A DNA stretch of 64,000 bases from DATHZQ01 sp963823505 (GCA_963823505.1 CAWGLY010000005.1:1550001-1614000), one strand, 5' to 3'; shown: positions 27,911-37,395, numbered from the stretch's first letter. Translations and numbers: made by a program. The notes: generated from the letters alone by a model not told the origin.

Positions 27911-29419
27911 TCACCTGCGGCGCATCAGGTGACGGCGGACTCGGACCAGCATCCGCACCAGCTCCTCCGCCAACTCCGGTGGGGCCGCATGCGGGTTGTT
28001 GTACACGACGTATTCCTTCGCCACCAGCGAAGCCAGGTAGTCGAGCAGGGCCGCCTCGTCATTCTTCACCAGCAAATAATCCGAATGGCGCTCGTTGTAG
28101 AAGACGATGCGGGACTCAGGATCGAAGCGGCTGCGCTCCTCCCCAGGGTCCGGATCCGGTGCGATCGACGGCAGCCTGCTCGACCGCTGCCGCTCCGGCG
28201 TCGCAGAATCCTGACCAGCAGGCGGCACCGGTGGATTTGGTGGGGTCGGTGCCAGCTCGTCGATGCTTGGCGTCTCGTCACGGTCTGCCGGCGGCGACGG
28301 CGACGACCTATCGGCGCCGGCCAGCAGCCCACCCTCACCGGGCTCGCTCCCGACGAAGGTCCGCATCGGATTGTCGAGGTCGTCGAGCTCTTTCAGCACC
28401 GCCTTGAACACCTGCCGCAGCGTGGCCGACATCCGATCGGCCGTCGACCGGTCGACCTCGGCGTTGACGCGCTCGATCAGGCGCATGAGTCTCGGCTCCA
28501 CCGCACGCACCGCTTCGACGAAGAGCGGGAATCGGTCGTCGTCGCGGACGATCGCACGCCGCCCCGCCGTCTGCTGGAGCCCACCGAACATGACACGACC
28601 GGAGACCTGACCCGATGACCAAGGTTCGTCGGCGAACTCCTCCAGCTCGCGGATCGAATCGAGGATGGTCGTACCCGCCCGTCCGGCCACCGCCACAGAG
28701 CCCGTGCTCCCGTTGGCCGCACCGACATACAGGCTGAACTCGATCGTCCCCCACAGTGTCCGTTGCGCCGGTATCGGTACCGCCATGCCGGCCGGCTTCT
28801 CCGGTGTCACGATCTCGACCTTCTGCCCCTCCTGCACCTCGATGATGTAGTCGCCCCGCTCCAGCGCCGCCGCCCGCCGGCGCCGCATGTAATCGACCAC
28901 CTTGCGCTGGGTGATCGTCCGCAACATCTCTCGATCGAGCTCGGCCACATAGACCGTCGTGCCAGGACCTGAGCGCGCCCGGCGCTTCTCCGGCCGCAGC
29001 TCGGCCGTGGCACTCCCGCGGGCGATGCGCAGCATCCACGTCTCATTCGACCCCTCGGCCCGCGACACGATGTCGCACCGAGCGCCGAGTTGCTGGAACG
29101 CCAGCAGACCGATCGCCTTCTCGCCCAGCGTGCGATCGTCCTCCACCTTCACCGACTTGAACAGGTTCCGCGCCACTTCACGAAGCCGATCGGGCGACAT
29201 GCCCCTGCCATCGTCGTCGACCGCCACCACCGGATACCGGCCGCGTCGCCGCAACACGATGCGGATGCGTTCGCCCGCAAGACCCGCCTCGGCGTAATCG
29301 TCCGCCGCGTTGGAGACGAACTCGTTGAGCGCATCCTTGGGATCCTGGTACGCCTGGCCGGTGACCAGCACCGCCTTCGCCAGGCTCCCGATACGGAGAC
29401 GGACCTTCTCTGTAGCCAT
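27911..29419 (-). CDS. GHKL (HSP90/HATPase_c) ATP-binding protein with unique C-terminal region
   Basis: A 502-residue protein. The N-terminal 210 residues carry the Bergerat ATP-binding fold: N box ALNEFVSNAADDYAEA, G1 box VDDDGRGMS, G2 region GEKAIGLLAFQQLGARC. A central segment of 200 residues is mixed alpha/beta with a helical tail (VDRSTADRMSATLRQVFKAVLKEL). Then comes a Pro/Ser/Asp-rich linker (about 365-430) and a C-terminal domain (IVFYNERHSDYLLVKNDEAALLDYLASLVAKEYVVYNN). No kinase, topoisomerase or MutL domain follows, so it is HSP90- or MORC-like in general design only. Standalone gene; function unknown. Confidence 0.75.
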   Translation of the reverse strand: MATEKVRLRIGSLAKAVLVTGQAYQDPKDALNEFVSNAADDYAEAGLAGERIRIVLRRRGRYPVVAVDDDGRGMSPDRLREVARNLFKSVKVEDDRTLGEKAIGLLAFQQLGARCDIVSRAEGSNETWMLRIARGSATAELRPEKRRARSGPGTTVYVAELDREMLRTITQRKVVDYMRRRRAAALERGDYIIEVQEGQKVEIVTPEKPAGMAVPIPAQRTLWGTIEFSLYVGAANGSTGSVAVAGRAGTTILDSIRELEEFADEPWSSGQVSGRVMFGGLQQTAGRRAIVRDDDRFPLFVEAVRAVEPRLMRLIERVNAEVDRSTADRMSATLRQVFKAVLKELDDLDNPMRTFVGSEPGEGGLLAGADRSSPSPPADRDETPSIDELAPTPPNPPVPPAGQDSATPERQRSSRLPSIAPDPDPGEERSRFDPESRIVFYNERHSDYLLVKNDEAALLDYLASLVAKEYVVYNNPHAAPPELAEELVRMLVRVRRHLMRRR

Positions 29420-29516
29420 CGAACACGGAGGCTACCGGACGGCAGCGACGATCACGCCGCCCGGAGACATCGCAGAGTCCTCCCCCGGGCCGGCCGGGAG
29501 AGGACCACAGCTCCTG

Positions 29517-30362
29517 TCACCCGGCAGGCTCAGGGCGGCCGGCCTCGACCCAGGCCGCGATGTCCTCGAGCAGCGGGGCAGCCAGCTCGCCGCACTCAGG
29601 GGTGAAGGCGAGCCCTCCATCGGTGACGATCCGCTGGAAGCCGTAGGCCGCAGGATCGCAAGCCGCCGCATAGTCGTCGTTACGGAATGCCCCCAGATAG
29701 TCGGCCACGGCCCGGTTGGCGAGACTGAAGTCGCCTCCTTCGAGCGGCTTCCAGGCCAATCGCTGCGTCTCCGGGTAGTAGTCGAACGGCCACACCAGCT
29801 CCGTGACCCCAGTTGCGATCAACACCGGATCGGCCACGACGGCCGGGCACCGCACATCGACCCTGGCTCCGCTCGACGCAACCTCGGTCGTGCACTCACC
29901 GAGCAGCGGCTCGTAGCCGAACCCGATCACTGCGGCGTTGTACCCCCACATCCGCCGGTCCGAGGTCGACAACTCGCCGCCGGGAACCGTGATCCGTTCG
30001 ACCTCCGCGATGTCCCCTGCCGTCAACGCGGCAAAGAAGTCGTCAGCAGCAGCCAACGCCTCGGCCTCCGGGCTCGATTCATCAACCACCGGCACCTCGT
30101 CGTTGCTCCTCGTGAGCAGCGCCACGGCACCGATGGCCAGCACCACAACGATCGCGGCCGCTACGGCGGCGATCCATGGCCGGCGGTTGGGCGCCGGCGC
30201 TCCGTGCTGCGGGATCGTCTCTTCCTGTGTCTGCATCTCGTCTCTCCCCGAGTCGATGAGGCGCAGCGGAGGACTCTCAGCGCTCGCCGCCTCGAGATAG
30301 GCCGGCGGATCCGGAACCGGATTCGCCTCGACCAAGAGGGCATATACACGCTCAGATGTCAT
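29517..30362 (-). CDS. Membrane partner of the ECF sigma factor, possible anti-sigma-like protein
   Basis: A 281-residue protein with about 70 cytoplasmic residues, one helix (WIAAVAAAIVVVLAIGAVALL) and a 190-residue outer domain with several Cys (GECTTE, DVRCPAV, AACDPA, TPECGE). The layout fits an anti-sigma factor, but the HxxxCxxC zinc motif is absent. The outer part begins ALAAADDFFAALTAGD, resembling SnoaL/NTF2-like folds. Starting MTSERVY it overlaps the sigma gene end by 11 bp, so it is cotranslated. The regulatory role is inferred from context. Confidence 0.65.
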   Translation of the reverse strand: MTSERVYALLVEANPVPDPPAYLEAASAESPPLRLIDSGRDEMQTQEETIPQHGAPAPNRRPWIAAVAAAIVVVLAIGAVALLTRSNDEVPVVDESSPEAEALAAADDFFAALTAGDIAEVERITVPGGELSTSDRRMWGYNAAVIGFGYEPLLGECTTEVASSGARVDVRCPAVVADPVLIATGVTELVWPFDYYPETQRLAWKPLEGGDFSLANRAVADYLGAFRNDDYAAACDPAAYGFQRIVTDGGLAFTPECGELAAPLLEDIAAWVEAGRPEPAG

Positions 30363-30912
30363 CTCCCGCCACCTCCTTCCTGCTGTGCGCCGGGGAAAGC
30401 GCATGGGCAGTGTTCTGCCATTCGTATTGCTTGGCGAGACGGGCCTTGGCCCGCACCAGCCGCTTGTCGGCGGCCGCCTGAGAGCAGCCGATGACGTCGG
30501 CAATCTCCCGATGCGACAGGCCCTCCCACGCGGACAGCATCAAGACCTCCTGATCGCTGGGACGCAGCTCGGCAATCGCCACTCTGACCGCCGCGTATTC
30601 GGATCGCTCAACCACGACAACCTCCGGGCCCGGCTCATCGGGCCGGCGCACGCCGCCGACCTTCAGCGCCAGGCGGCGAGATCGCTGGCTGCTCCGCCAA
30701 TGATGCGAGACCACGTTGCGGGCCACGCCGTACAGCCAAGGCAACTCACGGTCCGCCGGCGGCACGTCATCCCGGCGACGCCACGCCACCGCAAACACTT
30801 CGGACAGTGCGTCCGAAGCGTCGACCGGGCCGATCCGGCGCACCAGGTAGGCAAACAAGGCGGCCTGATGCCTCCTGTACAGGCGATCGAACCAGTCCTC
30901 GCCGTGCGTCAT
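30352..30912 (-). CDS. ECF-type RNA polymerase sigma factor
   Basis: About 186 residues with sigma-2 (FDRLYRRHQAALFAYLVRRIG, DALSEVFAVAWRRRDDVP, LPWLYGVARNVVSHHWR) and sigma-4 (ELRPSDQEVLMLSAWEGLSHREIADVIGCSQAAADKRLVRAKARLA). It directs RNA polymerase to a small regulon, often of envelope or stress genes. The ATG at 30912 with GGGAG upstream is preferred; an ATG six codons earlier is possible. First gene of an operon with the membrane partner. Confidence 0.92.
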   Translation of the reverse strand: MTHGEDWFDRLYRRHQAALFAYLVRRIGPVDASDALSEVFAVAWRRRDDVPPADRELPWLYGVARNVVSHHWRSSQRSRRLALKVGGVRRPDEPGPEVVVVERSEYAAVRVAIAELRPSDQEVLMLSAWEGLSHREIADVIGCSQAAADKRLVRAKARLAKQYEWQNTAHALSPAHSRKEVAGDDI

Positions 30913-31010
30913 GATGCTCCCGTCCATCAACCGTATATGCCCGGCACGGTGGGTGTGCGGACACTGTCCGTGGCGGGCGGTTGCCGGGAATATCGAGGGT
31001 GCCGGGGAAA

Positions 31011-31048
31011 GGTTCGGGTGGGACCGTCAGCACGGTCTCACCCGAACC
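31011..31048 (-). terminator. Strong 17-bp hairpin upstream of the sigma operon
   Basis: GGTTCGGGTG (31011-31020) pairs with CACCCGAACC (31039-31048); after one mismatch GACCGT pairs with ACGGTC around a CAGC loop. On the minus strand it is followed by TTTCC. It may stop readthrough towards the sigma gene, or act as an attenuator or small RNA. The short T-run makes terminator function uncertain. Confidence 0.5.
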
Positions 31049-31205
31049 AGGCGCACGTGTGACGGGGACTCCAGGGCGCGACGCCGAGTCGGCGGCATCG
31101 GCGATCGCATGGCTTCGTCGATGCAACCGGCCCACAACGACATTGCACATTCCCCAGTCTGCTGCGAAACAACCCAAGGACGACCATGAGGCGCCACGAG
31201 CAAAG

Positions 31206-31231
31206 GGGGGTCCGGCGAGTGCCGGACCCCC
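31206..31231 (-). terminator. Terminator after the VOC gene
   Basis: GGGGGTCCGGC (31206-31216) pairs perfectly with GCCGGACCCCC (31221-31231) around a GAGT loop. CAAAG and CTTTG flank it; on the minus strand TTTG follows the stem. It lies 30 bp after the stop codon of the VOC gene. Confidence 0.75.
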
Positions 31232-31260
31232 ACTTTGCGGTCATCGAGACTGCCGTCGTA

Positions 31261-32062
31261 TCAGGCGTCGGCCGTCTGGGGAGCCTGGGCCTCGAACGCT
31301 TGGAACACCGCACCTTGGGGATCGGCGGCCACAATCATCGGGCCGATCGGCGTCGGGAACGGACCGTTCAGGACCGCTCCGCCGGCGGAGTTGATCTCTC
31401 GCCACGGTGTCGTTGATGTCCGCGGACGCGAAATACACCGTCCAGCTGTTCGGTACCTGGGCATGGACCTCCGGGTTGCGGTGCATGTACCCGCCGACGG
31501 CGTCCTCGCCGACGTTGAGCGTCGTGTACGGATCGGGGCCACCCATATCCGAAGCGACGTGCGATGTGCCCAGAATCGTGTCGTAGAACTCCGCCGCAGC
31601 AGATACGTCGTCGGTGAAACACTCGTTCCAGATGAGCGTCCCCGGTTCGTTGACGAGCTGCGCCCCGGCGTGGCTGCCTGCCTGCCACAGGCCGACGGCT
31701 GCACCGGTCGGATCCGTGATCATCGCCATCCGGCCCGCATCCATGACGTCCATTGCGGGCATCATGATGGTCCCCCCTGCGTCGGGGACTTTGGCCGCCA
31801 CAGCGTCGACGTCGTCGACGGCGAGGTAGGTACTCCATACCGGCGGCATCTGCGCCGCCATCTCGGGGTTCATCTCGGACATGCCTGCGACGTTGTGGCC
31901 TTCGAGGGTTGCGTTGGTGTAGTTGCCGCCATCGGGCAGCGGCTGGTCGTCGTAGTCCCAGCCAAACACGGTGGTGTAGAACGCCTTGGCAGCGGCCAAG
32001 TCTGTGGTGGCCAGATCGACCCAGGACGGGGTTCCTTGGACATACGAATCTCGCTTCGGCAT
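31261..32062 (-). pseudogene. Two-domain VOC-superfamily protein, frameshifted near the 3' end
   Basis: A glyoxalase-like protein with two VOC modules, the first from SWVDLATTDLAAAKAFYTTVFGWDY and the second from IWNECFTDDVSAAAEFYDTILG. Near residue 220 (YFASADINDTVAR) the similarity moves by one base to the frame that reads INSAGGAVLNGP, MIVAADPQGAVFQAFEA and stops at 31261. Removing one base at about 31393-31404 would restore VAKINSAGG. Without the shift the original frame ends at 31241 with nonsense sequence. As at 10.7 kb, a single extra base is the cause: mutation or assembly error. Confidence 0.75.
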
Positions 32063-32222
32063 GTGACCTCCTCACATCGGGAGCGGGGCTGTTCAGCCTA
32101 CCTACCGGGTGTGACACGTTTCTGGCTGAGGATCGCCGCTCCGGAAGAGCCCCCCTCGTCCTCGGCCCAAAGCCGCCGAGGCCACTCCCCCCGGAAGCCA
32201 AGGGGACAGACCAAGAAGCAAC

Positions 32223-33281
32223 TCAGATGGCGGCGAGCCAGCCCATGGCGCCTCTCGCCATCATGGTGTGTTGGTGGGGGTGGAACATGTAGCGGCCCAG
32301 CTCGGAAAGTTGGAACTCGAGGATGGCGCGGTCCATCTGGCCGAAGGTGACGATGTCGGAGGAGAACGCCGGACGCTCCCCCATCCCCGCCGGGTAGACG
32401 TCGAAGGTCTCGGCGTGGAGATGGAAACTCGCCACCGGGTCGAACTCGGTCATGTTGACCACATACGCCCGAACCGGCTCCGCCACAGGAAGCTTGATCG
32501 GGAACTTCTCGTAGTACCCGGCGGCACCGTTCCACGAGTAGACCTCGTTGCGGCCGTCGTCGTCGACATCCCAGCCGGAAAGCGCCAGCACGAGCTCGTG
32601 GGCATCTGGCCGACCGCCCACCGGGTCGACGATCAGCGTCCCGTAGAGGCCCTTGGCGATGTGGCGATCGATGGGCATCGTGTGGCAGTGATACGGATGG
32701 ACTCCTGCCGGTCCGGCTTCGATCTCATACACCGTCTCCCCGCCGGGTGGAATCGGCTCCCACCCGTCGTGGAGCGGCGAGTGCTTGCCGTGGAAATGCA
32801 GGTTGTGGTCGTGTTCCGTGTTGTTGCTGAAGTGGACGCGGATCAGCTCACCCTCATTCGCCCTGATGATGGGGCCCGGCGCCGAACCGTTGTACGTCCA
32901 CGCCTCCACCGAATAGCCACGGCTGACCTGCAGCGTCCGCTCCACCACCGTCATCTCCACCTCGACCGTCCCACCGACGGGAGCACGAGGGAATGTCAGC
33001 GCATCCAGATCACCCACACCGAGATGCTCAGCGGCCGAGAAGTCGCCACCGTACGGACCGGCAGCCGCACCCGACGGCAGCTCACTCGAGACCCGGCCCG
33101 AGCCGCTGTCGTACTCGCCGCTCTCGTGCGAGGTCTCAGTCGCCTCTCCCCCGGCGGCGTGCGCCGCGGCGTGGGTCCCGACCGCCCCCACGACGATGCC
33201 GGCACCCAGCACCGTCAGTCCGCCACCGCCGACGCGCTTGAGCGCCTGGCGCCGGGAGATCTTCTCCGGAGCGTCCACCAC
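32223..33281 (-). CDS. Tat-exported multicopper oxidase (two-domain cupredoxin type)
   Basis: About 352 residues. A twin-arginine signal (ISRRQALKRVGGGGLTVLGAG) begins near residue 7. Copper ligands are clear: NLHFHGKH, HPYHCHTMPIDRH, SFHLHAETF and the C-terminal FHPHQHTM. One Cys (HCH) in domain 1 would hold type 1 copper. Members oxidise metals, phenols or nitrogen compounds outside the membrane. The GTG at 33281 lies 23 bp after the stop codon of the cupredoxin/beta-helix lipoprotein, so the two are cotranscribed and probably work together. Confidence 0.85.
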   Translation of the reverse strand: MVDAPEKISRRQALKRVGGGGLTVLGAGIVVGAVGTHAAAHAAGGEATETSHESGEYDSGSGRVSSELPSGAAAGPYGGDFSAAEHLGVGDLDALTFPRAPVGGTVEVEMTVVERTLQVSRGYSVEAWTYNGSAPGPIIRANEGELIRVHFSNNTEHDHNLHFHGKHSPLHDGWEPIPPGGETVYEIEAGPAGVHPYHCHTMPIDRHIAKGLYGTLIVDPVGGRPDAHELVLALSGWDVDDDGRNEVYSWNGAAGYYEKFPIKLPVAEPVRAYVVNMTEFDPVASFHLHAETFDVYPAGMGERPAFSSDIVTFGQMDRAILEFQLSELGRYMFHPHQHTMMARGAMGWLAAI

Positions 33282-33304
33282 CTCGTCGCCGGGAACCTGG
33301 TCGC

Positions 33305-35248
33305 TCAGAACACACCACCGATCAACAGCGCAGCCACCACGAGGATCAGCCAGACGAGCGGCCCACCCAGCGCAACGATCCATCGCCTGCGGCGCGACAT
33401 CGTCATGTGACCAAACCCGACGTACGCCAACACACCGATCGCCGGGATCAGCACGACCACCGCCGACCACAACCCCCGCCCCAACGCCGACCGCTCCGAT
33501 GTCCAGATGTGTCGCAGCGCCCACGCCCCACCCAGAATCCACGTCAACATCGGCGCCCACCACAGCAGCGCCCCGAAAAGCACCGGCCAGAAGCCACCGT
33601 CGACGGCAACTCCGAGGAACACGGGCCGCCGGCCGTCGATCGCGACACCCTCCGGCAGCGTGGGCGTCACGATCGCATCGGGGTCGAAGTCGAGCGAGGC
33701 GAACACGTTCACCGCCGGCACCACAGGGGCGTCTGCGCCGCCGGGCATCTGCGCAAAGTCGAGGTCCGGCTTCGGGGCGTCACCGTGTTCGAGTTGCGGG
33801 TTCTGCTTGAACGTCACTTGGGCGATGCGACCCAGCGGGTCCGACGATGTCGCCATGCCGTACCAGAGCGGGATGTTGATGCCGTCGCAGTCGTGCAGCA
33901 CGTTGAGCAGATACGGCACCGACGTCGACGCCTCGTTGCCGGCGAAGCACGAACCGTCTTCCAGCGGGCCACCCAGCGCCAGATCCGCACGCCCGGAGCC
34001 CATGATCACGTTGTCCCGCACCTCGTTGCCGCCCGACGGCCACAGGTTGGCGTCGATCATCGAGACGATCTGGACGCCGGATGTCTTGTTGTTCACCAAC
34101 AGGTTGTTGCGAACCACCGAGTCCCGCGCCCCGGCAAGCACCACCCCGTTGCCGTATCCCGACCACTCCGCGGTCCGGCTGGGAGCGCGCCCCACCTCAC
34201 CGTTGTGGTGGATGTAATTGCCCGCCACCACGACGTTGTTCACCGGCGGCAGCAGCTCGGAATCCAGCGTGTTGGGGGCGATACCGGCAACGTTGTACCG
34301 CCACTCCGAATTGACGATCCAGATGTTCCCCGAGCTGTTGGTGCCCGAATAGCCGAGCCCGTTGAATTCTGCGAGCGAGTCTGTCAGCACGGCGTTGCAC
34401 GGGTCGCACTGGCCGATGTAGAAGCCGGCGTCCCATGAACCGGATGCATAGGAGTGTTCGAGGAGGCCGTCCACCGCATCAAAGGCATAGATGCCGTACA
34501 CCCAGTCGTCGATGGCTGTGAGATAGGAGCCTCGGTAGCCGGTGACGCCGTTCCAGAAGAAGCCGTTCACCGTGTAGTTGCGGGCGGTCATGTTCTCGAC
34601 CGCGACGCCGTCGGCGGTCGCCACGATCCCGTTCTCCCTGGTGAACTCGCCGTCGAGGATCACCTCGTTGCGGTCGGTGCCCCGGATCGTCAGACCGGGC
34701 GTGGTCACCGAAACGGCCTCCCGGTAGACGCCGGGCTCCACCAGCACGAGGTCGCCGGGGTCTGCCGCATCGACGGCCGACTGGATGGTCGGGTAGGGCT
34801 CCGGCACATTCCGTGTCGTCCCGGTCCACGCCTCGGGCGCCTCCGACTCGGCGGCCACGTCCGCGGCGTCGGCGGCGTCACCTACCACGAGCGTCCCGAC
34901 CATGCCCTCCCATTCGCCTGCGGCGTTCTGGGTGGCATGCAGCGAGCAGAAGTAGTCGTAGACCCCGGGCTCATCGATCGTGATCGTCCACGCCTCGCCG
35001 GGATCCTGGTTGGCGCCCGCCGCCTCCAACGTGTTGAAAGCTCCGTCGTCGGCGATGGCGTTGTGCGGCACCCGCCCCACGTTCTCGAACCGGATCTCCT
35101 CACCAACTCCAACCTCGACGACCTTCGGCGCAAACGAGTTGTCGAGCATCCGGATCTCGGTGCCGGCGAAGTCGTCACCACCGCATGCCGACAACGCGAC
35201 GGCAGCGGCAAACGCCAGCACAGACGACAGCAGATAGCGCTTCGGCAT
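33305..35248 (-). CDS. Lipoprotein with plastocyanin-like and right-handed beta-helix domains and C-terminal membrane helices
   Basis: About 647 residues from MPKRYLL. A lipobox (VALSAC) gives a lipid anchor. Residues 25-120 are a blue-copper domain: DNSFAPKVVEVGVGEEIRFEN, VPHNAI (His), YDYFCSLHATQ (Cys, His) and GMVGTLVV (Met). Residues about 150-480 form a NosD/pectate-lyase-like beta-helix starting YPTIQSAVDAADPGDLVLVEPGVY. Two or three helices and a basic SRRRRRW loop end the protein. The fusion next to a multicopper oxidase suggests surface electron transfer or copper handling. An upstream ATG at 35344 is less likely. Confidence 0.85.
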   Translation of the reverse strand: MPKRYLLSSVLAFAAAVALSACGGDDFAGTEIRMLDNSFAPKVVEVGVGEEIRFENVGRVPHNAIADDGAFNTLEAAGANQDPGEAWTITIDEPGVYDYFCSLHATQNAAGEWEGMVGTLVVGDAADAADVAAESEAPEAWTGTTRNVPEPYPTIQSAVDAADPGDLVLVEPGVYREAVSVTTPGLTIRGTDRNEVILDGEFTRENGIVATADGVAVENMTARNYTVNGFFWNGVTGYRGSYLTAIDDWVYGIYAFDAVDGLLEHSYASGSWDAGFYIGQCDPCNAVLTDSLAEFNGLGYSGTNSSGNIWIVNSEWRYNVAGIAPNTLDSELLPPVNNVVVAGNYIHHNGEVGRAPSRTAEWSGYGNGVVLAGARDSVVRNNLLVNNKTSGVQIVSMIDANLWPSGGNEVRDNVIMGSGRADLALGGPLEDGSCFAGNEASTSVPYLLNVLHDCDGINIPLWYGMATSSDPLGRIAQVTFKQNPQLEHGDAPKPDLDFAQMPGGADAPVVPAVNVFASLDFDPDAIVTPTLPEGVAIDGRRPVFLGVAVDGGFWPVLFGALLWWAPMLTWILGGAWALRHIWTSERSALGRGLWSAVVVLIPAIGVLAYVGFGHMTMSRRRRWIVALGGPLVWLILVVAALLIGGVF

Positions 35249-35356
35249 CCGCGCAGGGTAGAGCGCGTCACCGCTCGTCGCTGGCAGCCTTGGCACTCCT
35301 GCACGACCTGGTCTCCCCGCGTAAGGTGTGCCGCGGGAGACCAACGAGGAGGCAAT

Positions 35357-37387
35357 GTGCGCGGGTTCCGGTTGATCACGACGCTCGCCCTCGCGTTGAC
35401 ATTGGTGATGGCGACCACCGCCACGGCAACGTCAGCCGACTCGGGAGACGGCGATGTGCTCGCAGCGCTCGACATGGACTACATCGCCGGCGTCACGGAG
35501 GATCTGACCGGCATCGGCTCCACCGATGCAGGCTTCCGGGTGGTCGGCACGCCGCAGGACCTCGAAACGGCAACGTACATCGCCGACCAGATGGTGGCGC
35601 TCGGTCTCGAGGACGTCGCCATCGAAGAGATCATCGCCGACGGCTGGCTGTTCGAGGGCGCCTCCGTGGTGGCGTCCGCGCCTGGGTTCTCGATGCACGC
35701 CGATGCGGCGTCGCTTGGCGGAATCGTCGGGACGGGTCCTGACGGGGTGACGGCTGAGATCGTCGGTGTCGGTTTCGGCACGAAGGACGAGTTCGATGCC
35801 GTCGACGTCGAGGGCAAGATCGCTCTTGCGGCCTGGGACTACGACAACTTCGAGATCTGGCCCAACTACATCGCCTATGAGGCAGGAGTCCACGGCGCTG
35901 CAGCCGTGATCATTGCCTCCGCCAAAGCCAACGGCTGGTACACCGCAGGCAACGGCCATGCCCTCGGCTCCAACGACGCCGAGTGTGACACCAGCCTGTG
36001 CCCGCCCCTCGTCACCATCTCCCAACGCGACGCCGGCACCCTCCGCAAAGCCATGCGCCGGGGACCCGTCGAGGCCACTGTGACCCTCAACGCCCAGAAC
36101 CTGCTCGACGCCACCGGCTACCAACCCATCGGGGTGATCCCCGGATCGGTCGAACCCGACAAGGCGATCGTCTTCACGGCGCATCAGGACGCATGGTTCA
36201 CCTCGGCAGCAGACGACACCATCGGGGTCGCCATGATGCTCGCCGTCGCCAAGGCCGTGAAGGACAGCGGCTACCAGCCCGCCTACACCTGGATCTTCGC
36301 CCCGACCACCGGCGAGGAGTACGGGCTCACCGACTCCTACTACGACTGGTTGCAGGGCGCGTTCTGGCGGATCACCCGATCCCACACCGAGTGGGCGTCC
36401 GACGCCGTCATCATCCTCAACTGGGAAGTGCACTCCCCTACGTACCTCCTGGGTGTGGACGTGCCCCAGGAGCTACGCAGCTTCGTTGCCGGCTCGCTCG
36501 ACGGAAGCGTGGGCGCAGGGCTCATCGACGACTACGGCATCTCTGAGATCTTTGCGTGGAACGACGGCTTCACGTACAACGCCGAGGGTGCGCCCGCCAT
36601 CACCTTCGCTGCGGCCGACGACAACTACTGGGGCCGGTACCACACGGACTACGACTCGCTGGACACGCTGGACTTCGTGACCCTGGCGCCTGTGCTCGCT
36701 GCGGAGACCCAGATCGCCCTCGACGTCGACACGGGCGCCATCCCCTACGGTTTCAACGACCGCATCGCCCAGCTCGGCGAACGGCTGGATCACGCCACGA
36801 TGACTGCGTACGGCGTCGACACCGCCGTCGTCGAATCGGCCTACGACACTCTCGCCTCATCGTGGGCGGCCGCGGCCGGCGCCACGGGTGCATGCGCCGC
36901 CGACCACATGCGCGAGGCCGCCAGGATCTCCCTCGACGAGTTCACGGCGCTGTCGGTGTACGACGAGACGATCTACCCGCACGAGCAGACGGAACGGGAC
37001 CTGCTGGCCCTCGACGCCACGATCGCCGCCCTCGAGCACGATGACATCGAAGGTGCCATCGACCCGTTCCTGGGCATCGGGATGAACGCCCTTGCCACCA
37101 TCCTGAGCGCCGAGTCGTTTGCGATCGAGCTGACCCACCATGACCCCGCATACGAGAAGATCTCGTGGGGCGCCCAGGGTCAGCTGCCGGATGCGCCGCA
37201 CGATCTCGATCTGTGGTCCACCTGGTACGGGCTGTTGGACGGCTCGGTGACCGCTGCCGAGGCTGCCGCCGACCTCACCGTGGTGCGCGACGGCCGCATC
37301 CCCCTGTACACGGAGCGGATCGACCAGCTCGTGACAACGATGCACGACGTCGCCGCAGTGCTGGATGCGGCTGCCGCATGTAGCTGA
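35357..37387 (+). CDS. Secreted M28-family zinc peptidase with PA domain
   Basis: A 676-residue exported peptidase. Signal peptide MRGFRLITTLALALTLVMATTATATS. A protease-associated insert (about 120-230) precedes the catalytic core: HQDAWFTSAADDTIGVAMML (His and Asp zinc ligands), TTGEEYGL (Glu base and ligand), NWEVHSP, and YHTDYDSLDTL (last His). A 200-residue helical tail follows, as in glutamate-carboxypeptidase-like members. The GTG at 35357 has GGAGG upstream. It would cleave peptides outside the cell. A strong hairpin follows the stop. Confidence 0.88.
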   Translation: MRGFRLITTLALALTLVMATTATATSADSGDGDVLAALDMDYIAGVTEDLTGIGSTDAGFRVVGTPQDLETATYIADQMVALGLEDVAIEEIIADGWLFEGASVVASAPGFSMHADAASLGGIVGTGPDGVTAEIVGVGFGTKDEFDAVDVEGKIALAAWDYDNFEIWPNYIAYEAGVHGAAAVIIASAKANGWYTAGNGHALGSNDAECDTSLCPPLVTISQRDAGTLRKAMRRGPVEATVTLNAQNLLDATGYQPIGVIPGSVEPDKAIVFTAHQDAWFTSAADDTIGVAMMLAVAKAVKDSGYQPAYTWIFAPTTGEEYGLTDSYYDWLQGAFWRITRSHTEWASDAVIILNWEVHSPTYLLGVDVPQELRSFVAGSLDGSVGAGLIDDYGISEIFAWNDGFTYNAEGAPAITFAAADDNYWGRYHTDYDSLDTLDFVTLAPVLAAETQIALDVDTGAIPYGFNDRIAQLGERLDHATMTAYGVDTAVVESAYDTLASSWAAAAGATGACAADHMREAARISLDEFTALSVYDETIYPHEQTERDLLALDATIAALEHDDIEGAIDPFLGIGMNALATILSAESFAIELTHHDPAYEKISWGAQGQLPDAPHDLDLWSTWYGLLDGSVTAAEAAADLTVVRDGRIPLYTERIDQLVTTMHDVAAVLDAAAACS

Positions 37388-37395
37388 ACGCGGCT

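Larger units (their letters stand above)
30913..31260. other. Intergenic region upstream of the sigma gene, with two hairpins
   Basis: About 350 bp without a convincing reading frame. It contains the two strong hairpins at 31011-31048 and 31206-31231, listed separately. A promoter for the sigma gene presumably lies between 30913 and 31010, but no clear -35/-10 pair was found. Confidence 0.5.
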
